A stretch of 8,411 bases of DNA from Rhodothermota bacterium (GTDB lineage: Bacteria; Hydrogenedentota; Hydrogenedentia; Hydrogenedentales; GCA-2746185), in the NCBI GenBank assembly GCA_009885415.1, contig VFKU01000086.1:1-8411 (forward strand), read 5' to 3'. The position numbers were made by a program, and so were the translations under genes. Positions within the stretch are counted from its first letter, which is position 1. Every line of letters starts with the position of its first letter. Shown piece by piece: positions 1 to 4,643 of this stretch. Below the pieces are notes generated by a model, which saw only the letters and a program-made list of their open reading frames with translations, was not told where the DNA came from and made no database searches.

Positions 1-201
1 CCGCGCCCCTGGCTGATCCGCGAGGCCCACCGCCGCGGCGTCCCCTTCTGCTTCGGCGACGACAGCCATGGCCCCGCCCAAGTCGGAAAAGACCTCGACG
101 CCGCCCGCGACTACCTGCTCGCCAACGGCGTCGATACCATCACCATCCTCACCCGCGAACACAACCAAATCGTCCGCAAGACGGTCCCGCTCAACGGGTA
201 G
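1..201 (+). CDS. PHP-domain phosphoesterase, histidinol-phosphatase-like (C-terminal fragment)
   Basis: The reading frame is open from the first base to TAG at 199-201, giving the last 66 residues of a protein whose start lies outside the window. Residues 18-27 read FGDDSHGPAQ. This matches the late metal-binding motif (D-x-H, here D21 and H23) of PHP-superfamily phosphoesterases, and the following VGKDLDAARDYL and GVDTITILTREH segments resemble the end of PHP-type histidinol-phosphatases. That enzyme would hydrolyse L-histidinol phosphate to histidinol in cytoplasmic histidine biosynthesis. The family assignment is fairly sure. The substrate is inferred, because the N-terminal metal ligands are not visible and PHP enzymes act on several phosphoesters. 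The last four codons (L-N-G-stop) lie within the 42-bp palindrome at 190-231, so the extreme C-terminus may have been shaped by that element. The next genes converge on this one from the other strand. Confidence 0.75.
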   Translation, partial: PRPWLIREAHRRGVPFCFGDDSHGPAQVGKDLDAARDYLLANGVDTITILTREHNQIVRKTVPLNG

Positions 202-231
202 GGCGGGTCATGACCCGCCCTACCCGTTGAG
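190..231. repeat. Perfect 42-bp palindrome spanning the stop codon
   Basis: Positions 190-210 and 211-231 are exact reverse complements with no spacer; the left arm begins CTCAACGGGTAGGGCGGG and the axis is TCATGA. Symmetry ends outside 190 and 231. The TAG stop of the upstream gene is inside the left arm. Transcribed from either strand it would form a long GC-rich hairpin with a minimal loop. No U-tract follows on either side, so it is not a standard intrinsic terminator. Its placement between convergent genes fits a bidirectional transcript-end structure or a REP-like dispersed palindrome. Whether it occurs elsewhere in the genome cannot be seen here. Confidence 0.9.
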
Positions 232-264
232 GCGCGCCCATGCAGGCATCAAAAGAATGCCCCC

Positions 265-311
265 GGGCGGTGGGTGGACCGCCCAGGGGCGGCCCCTCGG
301 GAGGGAGGGGC
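265..311. other. GC-rich stem-loop cluster in convergent intergenic region
   Basis: Three short inverted repeats are packed here. GGGCGGT (265-271) pairs with ACCGCCC (278-284) around a 6-nt loop. AGGGGC (285-290) and GCCCCT (292-297) are complementary but separated by only 1 nt. GCCCCT (292-297) can instead pair with AGGGGC (306-311) across 8 nt. No reading frame here looks like a gene. The structures may contribute to ending convergent transcripts, or may be decayed relatives of the adjacent palindrome. Confidence 0.4.
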
Positions 312-330
312 TGCGGAGAAACTTCTATAC

Positions 331-345
331 CGCGCGCGACGCGCG
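331..345 (-). terminator. Terminator-like hairpin after the Hsp20 operon
   Basis: CGCGCG (331-336) and CGCGCG (340-345) form an all-GC 6-bp stem with a 3-nt loop, starting 5 bases beyond the stop codon of the distal Hsp20 gene on the - strand. The sequence that follows on the - strand (GTATAGAAGTTTCTCC) is only moderately T-rich, so the intrinsic-terminator call is weak. Position is the main support. Confidence 0.35.
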
Positions 346-350
346 TGCCG

Positions 351-698
351 TCAGTTCACCACGATTGCGCGCGGCTTGAACTTGTCCGACTTCGCCAACG
401 TCAGCGTCAGCACGCCGTCCTGCAAGCGCGCCTCGATCTTCGCCGGATCAATCGTGTCGCCCAGCTTGAAGCTGCGGTAATAGCTCGCACCCGGACGCTC
501 CTGCACGCGATACGCGCCCTCGGTTCCGCCCCCGCCGATCGCGCGGGCATGCGCCTTCAAATACAAAGTCCCCTCGCGCACTTCGATCTCCGCCTGCTCG
601 CGCGAGACGCCCGGAAGCTCGGCCTCGATCACCACTTCGTTCTCGCGCTCCACGACATTTACCCGTGGAGCCACGTACCGCTCTTCGACTACCGCCAT
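351..698 (-). CDS. Small heat-shock protein, Hsp20/alpha-crystallin family (short N-arm paralog)
   Basis: A 115-residue cytoplasmic ATP-independent holdase expected to bind unfolding proteins and hand them to the DnaK/ClpB system. The alpha-crystallin domain fills almost the whole protein (about residues 10-103). It carries the hallmark ELPGVSREQAEIEV strand region, a YYRSFKL segment, and the signature GVLTLTL at 95-101. A C-terminal I-x-V anchor (IVV, 112-114) suits oligomer assembly. The N-terminal arm is only about 10 residues, unusually short for the family. The frame stays open upstream to an ATG at 782, but that would overlap the neighbouring gene and add an unrelated sequence. ATGs at 701 and 698 follow GGGAG; the second has the better spacing (GGAG then 7 nt), so 698 is chosen and 701 is nearly as good. 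It lies 64 bp behind its paralog at 763-1215, presumably in one operon. Confidence 0.93.
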   Translation of the reverse strand: MAVVEERYVAPRVNVVERENEVVIEAELPGVSREQAEIEVREGTLYLKAHARAIGGGGTEGAYRVQERPGASYYRSFKLGDTIDPAKIEARLQDGVLTLTLAKSDKFKPRAIVVN

Positions 699-762
699 CA
701 TTCGTCTCCCAGTTTTGTTCGTTGGCGCTGCGCGGACCGCAGCCCGCGCGGCGCACGCCGAC

Positions 763-1215
763 TTACTCCACGCGCACTTCAATCTTGCGCGGCTTCTTCT
801 CTTCCGGTTTCGGCAGCGTGATCGTCAGCACACCGTGCTCGAATTTCGCCGACACCTTCCCCGCCTCGAAGCCGCCCGGAATCGCCACCGACCGGCGAAA
901 ACTCCCTACCTGCCGCTCCGCGAGGTGATAGTCCTTCTTGTTCTCCTCGCGCTGACCCCACCGCTCGCCCTTCAGGGTCACGACGTTGTCGGCCACTTCA
1001 ATGTGGACTTCTTCCTTCTTCATCCCCGGCACGTCCGCCTCGATGATGAAGGCCTCCGGCGTCTCGCGAACATCCATCGCCGGCGACGCCGACGACTGCT
1101 CAATCCACCCCAGCGGGCCGTTGAACTCCTGCCACAGTTGGTTGAACTCCTCCGGCATTCCCCACGGCAACGCCCAAGGCGCCACCCTACTCCGATTCCT
1201 GATCAGCGATCCCAT
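763..1215 (-). CDS. Small heat-shock protein, Hsp20/alpha-crystallin family (long N-arm paralog)
   Basis: A 150-residue Hsp20 chaperone. A 45-residue N-terminal arm rich in W, P and F (WALPWGMPEEFNQLWQEF) precedes the alpha-crystallin domain at about 46-136, which begins AMDVRETPEAFIIEADVPG. Family hallmarks are ERQVGSFRRSVAIP (100-113) and the signature GVLTITLPK (128-136). The tail ends with a basic-acidic stretch and an I-x-V anchor (IEV, 145-147). The frame extends upstream to a GTG at 1278, but the ATG at 1215 has a strong AAGGAG ribosome site 9 nt ahead, so 1215 is the start. It is the first gene of the leftward pair. The arm and domain layout resembles bacterial class A Hsp20 proteins, and hydrophobic N-arms usually carry substrate binding and oligomerisation. 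Regulation is probably by stress, but no CIRCE operator (TTAGCACTC-N9-GAGTGCTAA) was found. Confidence 0.95.
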   Translation of the reverse strand: MGSLIRNRSRVAPWALPWGMPEEFNQLWQEFNGPLGWIEQSSASPAMDVRETPEAFIIEADVPGMKKEEVHIEVADNVVTLKGERWGQREENKKDYHLAERQVGSFRRSVAIPGGFEAGKVSAKFEHGVLTITLPKPEEKKPRKIEVRVE

Positions 1216-1224
1216 GATTCTGCT

Positions 1225-1230
1225 CTCCTT
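1225..1230 (-). promoter_or_regulatory. Ribosome binding site AAGGAG for the first Hsp20 gene
   Basis: Reading the - strand, AAGGAG at 1230-1225 is followed by 9 nt and then ATG at 1215. This is the strongest Shine-Dalgarno match among the leftward genes and decides the start in favour of 1215 over the upstream GTG at 1278. Confidence 0.8.
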
Positions 1231-1304
1231 CACTCGGTTGTCCACGTGGCGCGTGAGGCTGCTCGCCTGCTTACCCACCGCTTCGTCTCACGTGCACCCT
1301 GAGC

Positions 1305-1319
1305 GCATACCTTGTGCCA
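1305..1319 (-). promoter_or_regulatory. Candidate sigma54 (-24/-12) promoter for the Hsp20 pair
   Basis: On the - strand, TGGCAC (1319-1314) is followed after 5 nt by ATGC (1308-1305), so the GG and GC dinucleotides are exactly 12 bases apart as sigma54 requires. The -24 block is a full match to TGGCAC, while the -12 block has one mismatch to TTGC. Start of transcription would fall near 1293, giving a leader of about 78 nt. Chance matches of this quality are not rare, and no enhancer-binding regulator gene is in view. Confidence 0.3.
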
Positions 1320-1420
1320 GCCCCACGACGCCTCCTAACTCGCCCACCACCAATCTCTTGGAGTTTTTCGCGTTTTCGATTCCAACCGCGATGGCGATCC
1401 ATTTTTCAATCCACTCGCTC

Positions 1421-1432
1421 TGTTTCGAAACA
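1421..1432. promoter_or_regulatory. Perfect 12-bp palindrome, possible regulator site
   Basis: TGTTTCGAAACA is a perfect dyad midway between the divergent promoters. A further GCT/AGC match surrounds it, with one unpaired C on the left. Its centre is about 130 bp upstream of the proposed leftward sigma54 start, a distance typical of enhancer sites, and about 100 bp upstream of the rightward -35. No repressor or activator can be named for it. Confidence 0.3.
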
Positions 1433-1525
1433 AGCGCTCTCCGTGCCCGCTCATCCGAGCGTTTCCTCATACGTCCCATCCCGACGGCCACCCAATTAGA
1501 GGCTAAGCTCTTGCCCCGCCAGCCT

Positions 1526-1554
1526 TTGACACCCCCAGCCCCCTGTGTTATCCT
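1526..1554 (+). promoter_or_regulatory. sigma70-type promoter for the TIGR04073-like gene
   Basis: TTGACA (1526-1531) is a perfect -35 box. After 17 bp comes TATCCT (1549-1554), a -10 box with four of six consensus bases. Transcription would start near 1561, leaving a 39-nt leader that carries GAGGGAG (1585-1591) 8 nt before the ATG at 1600. Confidence 0.7.
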
Positions 1555-1599
1555 TCGCTCAGAGACACTTGCACGCTGATACCCGAGGGAGTTTCGCTC

Positions 1600-1986
1600 A
1601 TGCGATCTGACCGTGCCGTCAAATTCCTGCGTCCCGTCGCCGTCTTGATCATCGCCGCGATGCTCGCTTCCTCCTCCGTCAGCGCCCAAAGCTACGATCC
1701 AGACCAAGACATCCCCCACCCGACCATCCTCCAGAAGCGTCTCGAAAAAATGGGTCGCGGTCTCTCCAACATCCTCTTCAGCATCACCGAAATTCCCTTC
1801 GCTTGGGACCGCGGTATCCGGCACGGCCAGCCCCTCACAAAAATCGTCACGCACGGCACCATCGTCGGCACTACTAAATTCTTCATGCGCCTCGGCATCG
1901 GCGTCTACGAGTTCTTCGGCTTTTACACGGAAAACCCAAAGACCGGCGGCTACGATCCCATGATCGAGCCTGAGTACCTCTTCTGA
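1600..1986 (+). CDS. Secreted small protein, exosortase-system-associated TIGR04073-like family
   Basis: A 128-residue protein with a clear Sec signal peptide: basic start (R2-R11), hydrophobic core PVAVLIIAAML (12-22), and an A-x-A-like site SVSA with cleavage expected after A29. The mature part of about 99 residues begins QSYDPDQDIPHP. It contains a conserved-looking core, KRLEKMGRGLSNILFSITEIP (46-66), then a glycine-rich stretch (HGTIVGTTKFFMRLGIGVYEFFGF) and a YDPMIEPEYLF end. The core and ending resemble what I recall of the TIGR04073 family, small exported proteins that co-occur with PEP-CTERM/exosortase systems; biochemical function is unknown. The amphipathic, Gly-rich segment (85-107) suggests periplasmic membrane association, but this is inference. 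Start choice is supported by signal peptide, GAGGGAG ribosome site and promoter. No exosortase or PEP-CTERM protein is in the window. The next gene is 73 bp downstream with its own candidate promoter. Confidence 0.75.
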   Translation: MRSDRAVKFLRPVAVLIIAAMLASSSVSAQSYDPDQDIPHPTILQKRLEKMGRGLSNILFSITEIPFAWDRGIRHGQPLTKIVTHGTIVGTTKFFMRLGIGVYEFFGFYTENPKTGGYDPMIEPEYLF

Positions 1987-2014
1987 TTCGTTTCGCATCC
2001 AGTCACCACCCTCC

Positions 2015-2043
2015 TTCACCTGTTCCCTGCCACCAGGGATAAT
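2015..2043 (+). promoter_or_regulatory. Candidate promoter of the HDOD gene with hairpin in its spacer
   Basis: TTCACC (2015-2020; four of six) and GATAAT (2038-2043; five of six) are separated by the ideal 17 bp. Transcription would start near 2050, only about 10 nt before the ATG at 2060. A perfect inverted repeat, TCCCTG (2024-2029) and CAGGGA (2034-2039) with a 4-nt loop, occupies the spacer and touches the -10. It could be an operator. As RNA it could alternatively be a weak hairpin at the end of the upstream transcript. Confidence 0.45.
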
Positions 2044-2059
2044 CGGGGCACTGTTTACC

Positions 2060-2908
2060 ATGGAAAAGTCGGCGCGTATCGAGTCCATGATCGATGGACT
2101 TGTGACGCTCCCCAGCCTGCCCAGCACCGTCGTTCGCGTGATGGAGATGCTCGACAATCCCGATGTCACCCTCCAGGAAGTTGGCAAAGTAATCGCCCAA
2201 GACCCCTCCCTCTCCCTCAAGGCCCTGCGCCTCGTCAACTCCGCCTTCTATAGCCTGCGCGACAAAGTCAATACCGTCGAGCGGGGCATCGTCCTCCTCG
2301 GTGTAAAAGTCGTCCGAAACCTCGTCGTGACCGCGTCCGTCTTCGAGACCCTCAAAGGCGGCGAGACCTCCCTGCTCCGCCACGCCGTCGCCTGCGGCAC
2401 CGCCGGACGGATCTTGGCCAAACACGCCCACTCCGCCATCACCGACCCCGGCGAAGCCTTCATGTACGGCCTCCTTCACGACATCGGGAAAATCATTCTC
2501 CAGCAAAGCCAGCCGAAAATATGGGGCCGCGTCACGCGGGCGGTTGCCGAAACCAGTCTCTCTGCCTCCGCCATCGAGATGCGCGAATTTGGCTTTGATC
2601 ACGCCGAACTTGGCGCACTCCTCGGCACCCGATGGAAACTCCAGGAAGACCTTGTCGCCGCCATCGGCGGACACCACGACCTCGACCGCTGCGCAACGCC
2701 CCAACAACGCCGCCGCGCCGCCTTCGTCGGAATCAGCGACTGGCTCTGCTACCAGGCCGGCTTTCCCGCTCTGGAAGGAGGCTCCACCCCCGACCACCCC
2801 GCGATGTGGGAGGAAGCCGACCTCAGCCCCGACGACCTCGCCCCTGCCATCGACGAACTGGCGAAGAGCCAATCCGCAATCGAAGAATTCGTCCACCTCG
2901 CCACCTAA
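2060..2908 (+). CDS. HDOD domain protein (HD-related output/signalling domain)
   Basis: A 282-residue cytoplasmic protein made almost entirely of one HDOD domain (about residues 10-210) plus a helical C-terminal tail. The opening LPSLPSTVVRVMEML and the VGKVIAQDPSLSLKALRLVNSAFY motif (41-64) are typical of HDOD. H108, H140-D141 in GLLHDIGK, H181 in FGFDHAELG, H205-H206 in GGHHD and D225 in ISDW align with the ligand order of HD phosphohydrolases. The full set looks present, so metal binding is plausible. Most HDOD proteins are regarded as non-catalytic adaptors in signalling, motility or cell-cycle control, and no receiver, GGDEF or EAL domain is attached here to say which. The ATG at 2060 lacks a ribosome site, consistent with the very short leader predicted. 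An internal ATG (residue 10) is possible but would cut into the domain start. Confidence 0.9.
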   Translation: MEKSARIESMIDGLVTLPSLPSTVVRVMEMLDNPDVTLQEVGKVIAQDPSLSLKALRLVNSAFYSLRDKVNTVERGIVLLGVKVVRNLVVTASVFETLKGGETSLLRHAVACGTAGRILAKHAHSAITDPGEAFMYGLLHDIGKIILQQSQPKIWGRVTRAVAETSLSASAIEMREFGFDHAELGALLGTRWKLQEDLVAAIGGHHDLDRCATPQQRRRAAFVGISDWLCYQAGFPALEGGSTPDHPAMWEEADLSPDDLAPAIDELAKSQSAIEEFVHLAT

Positions 2909-2938
2909 ACCAATCCCACTTCTCCAACCAATCCCACT
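2908..2938. repeat. 13-bp tandem direct repeat
   Basis: AACCAATCCCACT occurs at 2908-2920 and again at 2926-2938, an 18-bp period directly after the HDOD stop codon. Only two copies are present, consistent with a small tandem duplication in non-coding DNA. Confidence 0.6.
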
Positions 2939-3122
2939 CCCCGCCATCCATCTACGTCTCGTGCTCCTGTTCGGCCCTTAATCTTTCCCGGGCCTCACCA
3001 GCCATACCCCGGCTACAAATAACCCTCTCCTGATCCTCCCGCAGCCCAACTACGATCACCCCACCCCCAACGATTACGATTAGCCCCGAAACTTCTACCA
3101 CCGTGGACCCAACCTAACGATC
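2909..3122 (+). terminator. C-rich, G-poor gap, candidate Rho-dependent terminator
   Basis: By hand count, 2911-3120 holds 95 C and only 25 G in 210 bases, with frequent YC dinucleotides and little opportunity for stable pairing. That is the composition expected of a rut (Rho utilisation) region in the rightward transcript after the HDOD gene. No intrinsic terminator, convincing promoter or ribosome site for recF was found in it. The overall + strand C excess accounts for part of the bias. Confidence 0.35.
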
Positions 3123-4193
3123 ATGCACCTCACCCGCTTCCACTGCCGCTCCTTCCGCTGCCTGCGCGAGATTGATCTGCACCCCGGCCCGGAGATCAAC
3201 CTCATCCGCGGGCGGAATGCGCAGGGCAAGACCTCGCTGCTCGAAGCCATCCTTTTCGCCGCCACCTCGAAGAGCCACCGCACCACGCTCGAGACCGAAC
3301 TCGCGAATTCCGGCGCCGGCGAGTTCCATGTCCGCATCGAAGTCCAGCGCGCCGAACGCGAGGTCGTCCTCGAGACCCATTGGTGGAAGGGACAGAAGCG
3401 CGTCAAAATAAACGGCGTCGCACAAAAACGCCTCAGCGACATGCTCGGAAAAGTGAGCGTCGTCCTCTTCGCCCCCGAAGATATCGCCCTCATCAAGAGC
3501 GGCTCCGCCCTCCGCCGCCGCTTCCTCGACATGGCGCTCTCGCAACTCGAGCCCGCCTACCTCGCCGCGCTCCAGCAATACCGGCAAGTCCTCCGGCAGC
3601 GCAACGAACTCCTGCGCGCGCCCCGCCCCGATCCGGGCCTCCTCGACGTGTGGGACGTCCAACTCGCGCGCGAAGGCGAGGTCCTCATCGAGCGCCGCGC
3701 CGCCTTCATCGACGAACTTGCCGCCCTCGCCTCGCAGGCTTACGGCAAGATCGCCGCAGGCGAACTGCTCGCCGTCGCCTACGCCCCCGACTGCCCCGCC
3801 GGCGGCCTCGCCGAGCTCCTCCGCGCCAAGCGCGAGGGCGACATTCGCCGGAAAATGACCGTTCACGGGCCGCACCGCGACGATATCGAGATCGCCGTCG
3901 CCGGGACGCCCGCCCGCAGCCACGCCTCGCAAGGCCAGCAAAAATCCGCCGCGCTCGCGCTTCGCCTCGCCGAGATGGATCTCGCCCACCGTCGCACCGG
4001 CGAATTGCCCATTCTCCTGCTCGACGAAGTGCTCGCCGAGCTCGACGCCCGCCGCGCCGCCCAGCTTTTCGACGCCATCCCCGTCGGCGCGCAATGCTTC
4101 ATCACCACCACCGACCTCGCGCGCGCCGTCGCCCCCGAAGGCCGCCCTGCGGTCGAGTTCGTCATCGAGGCCGGGGCGCTCGCGCAATCATGA
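3123..4193 (+). CDS. recF: DNA replication and repair protein RecF
   Basis: A 356-residue SMC-like ABC ATPase that, with RecO and RecR, loads RecA at single-strand gaps and helps stalled forks restart. Visible motifs are the start LTRFHCRSFRCL with PGPEINLIRG, the Walker A GRNAQGKTS (30-38, K36), the KSHRT segment (50-54), GPHRDD (249-254), the ABC signature SQGQQKSAALALRLAE (269-284), Walker B ILLLDE (297-302) and the D-loop ELD (306-308). Length is normal for the family (about 360). The ATG at 3123 fits the family N-terminus although no Shine-Dalgarno is seen. The stop TGA overlaps the start of dciA as ATGA, so the two are likely translated in a coupled way. In many genomes recF sits behind dnaA and dnaN; here an HDOD gene is upstream instead. 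Confidence 0.97.
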   Translation: MHLTRFHCRSFRCLREIDLHPGPEINLIRGRNAQGKTSLLEAILFAATSKSHRTTLETELANSGAGEFHVRIEVQRAEREVVLETHWWKGQKRVKINGVAQKRLSDMLGKVSVVLFAPEDIALIKSGSALRRRFLDMALSQLEPAYLAALQQYRQVLRQRNELLRAPRPDPGLLDVWDVQLAREGEVLIERRAAFIDELAALASQAYGKIAAGELLAVAYAPDCPAGGLAELLRAKREGDIRRKMTVHGPHRDDIEIAVAGTPARSHASQGQQKSAALALRLAEMDLAHRRTGELPILLLDEVLAELDARRAAQLFDAIPVGAQCFITTTDLARAVAPEGRPAVEFVIEAGALAQS

Positions 4194-4525
4194 AGAGCGA
4201 CGAGCCGCAGAACATCGCGCAGATCCTTGCGCAGCTCAAAGCGACGACAAAACTCGGCGCGCACCTCGATCACGCGCAGATCTGGGAGCGCTGGAACGAC
4301 ATCGCCGGCCCCGAATTCGCCCCGCGCAGTCACCCGATGAAGGTACGCAAGGGCGTCCTCACCGTCGCCGTCGCGAACACGGTGTGGATGCACAAACTCT
4401 CCTACGAAAAACAGGCGATGATCGAAAAAATTAATAGCTTGCTATCCAAAGATCCCATTGAAGAGATCTACCTCACCCTCCCGACGAACGAGGATTTACC
4501 CACTCCCGATCCGCCCCAAAAGTAG
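4190..4525 (+). CDS. dciA: DciA-type helicase loader (DUF721)
   Basis: A 111-residue protein starting with the ATG of the ATGA overlap with recF. The WERWNDIAGPEFAPRSHPMKVRKGVLTVAVANTVW-type core (33-66; W32/W35, IAG, the GVLTVAV strand and VW near 65-66) followed by HKLSYEKQAMIEKINSLL matches the DUF721 fold. That family was identified as DciA, which interacts with the replicative helicase DnaB and supports its loading in bacteria lacking DnaC or DnaI. A short N-terminal helix (7-18) precedes the core, and the tail after residue 95 is Pro-rich and probably disordered. The position between recF and gyrB is the classic one, notably in Actinobacteria, and strongly supports the call. A much longer open frame runs through this region from 3380, but its upstream part is only the antiparallel-phase shadow of recF. 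Confidence 0.88.
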   Translation: MKSDEPQNIAQILAQLKATTKLGAHLDHAQIWERWNDIAGPEFAPRSHPMKVRKGVLTVAVANTVWMHKLSYEKQAMIEKINSLLSKDPIEEIYLTLPTNEDLPTPDPPQK

Positions 4526-4559
4526 TCCGTTTTTCGCCGGAAAAAATCGTCCGTTTTGT

Positions 4560-4588
4560 TTGTATCGGTCCTTCCGAATTGCTATACT
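4560..4588 (+). promoter_or_regulatory. Extended -10 promoter for gyrB
   Basis: TG-C-TATACT (4580-4588) is an extended -10 element with five of six matches in the hexamer. TTGTAT (4560-4565) lies 17 bp upstream as a weak -35. Transcription would start near 4595, about 49 nt ahead of the GTG start. This gives gyrB a promoter separate from recF-dciA. Gyrase promoters in other bacteria respond to DNA relaxation, but that is not demonstrable from this sequence. Confidence 0.6.
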
Positions 4589-4643
4589 TTCAGTTGCCCG
4601 TTCCGGGCGTTTTTCTGAGCTGCACGCATCGGGGGTAAGTCCA

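Larger units (their letters stand above)
1216..1599. other. Divergent regulatory region between Hsp20 operon and secreted-protein gene
   Basis: This 384-bp stretch has no gene I can support with confidence. It holds the rightward sigma70-type promoter (1526-1554), a leftward sigma54-like element (1305-1319), a 12-bp palindrome (1421-1432) and the Hsp20 ribosome site. In the leftward transcript CGTGAG (1292-1287) can pair with CTCACG (1257-1252) across 29 nt, so the 5' leader may be structured. A leftward 63-codon frame (1479-1288) exists, with a plausible-looking amphipathic product. It lacks a good ribosome site and uses codons such as AGA, TTA and TTG that are uncommon in the neighbouring genes, so it is left as a possibility only. 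Confidence 0.6.

Noticed and set aside
240..821. Rightward 193-codon frame antisense to the distal Hsp20 gene
   Set aside because: Arg/Leu-rich shadow overlapping the well-supported Hsp20 gene; no homology recognised.
1236..1249. TTGTCCACG as a DnaA box
   Set aside because: Two mismatches to TTATCCACA, isolated, and within the Hsp20 leader; no cluster indicating an origin.
1243..1294. Two CACGTG hexamers as a paired operator
   Set aside because: Six-base palindromes are expected by chance in GC-rich DNA, the flanks differ, and no bacterial regulator is implied.
1288..2238. Leftward 316-codon open frame across the TIGR04073-like gene
   Set aside because: Most of it is antisense to a gene with signal peptide, promoter and ribosome site, and its translation is low-complexity. 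Only the 1288-1479 part, which is not antisense to a gene, is kept as a weak possibility.
3114..4187. Leftward 357-codon frame opposite recF
   Set aside because: Gly/Ala/Glu-rich shadow produced by the codon bias of recF on the other strand; no family motif.
3380..4189. Arg/Pro-rich N-terminal extension of dciA through recF
   Set aside because: Out-of-frame reading of recF with extreme Arg and Pro content. The true dciA start is the ATGA overlap at 4190.
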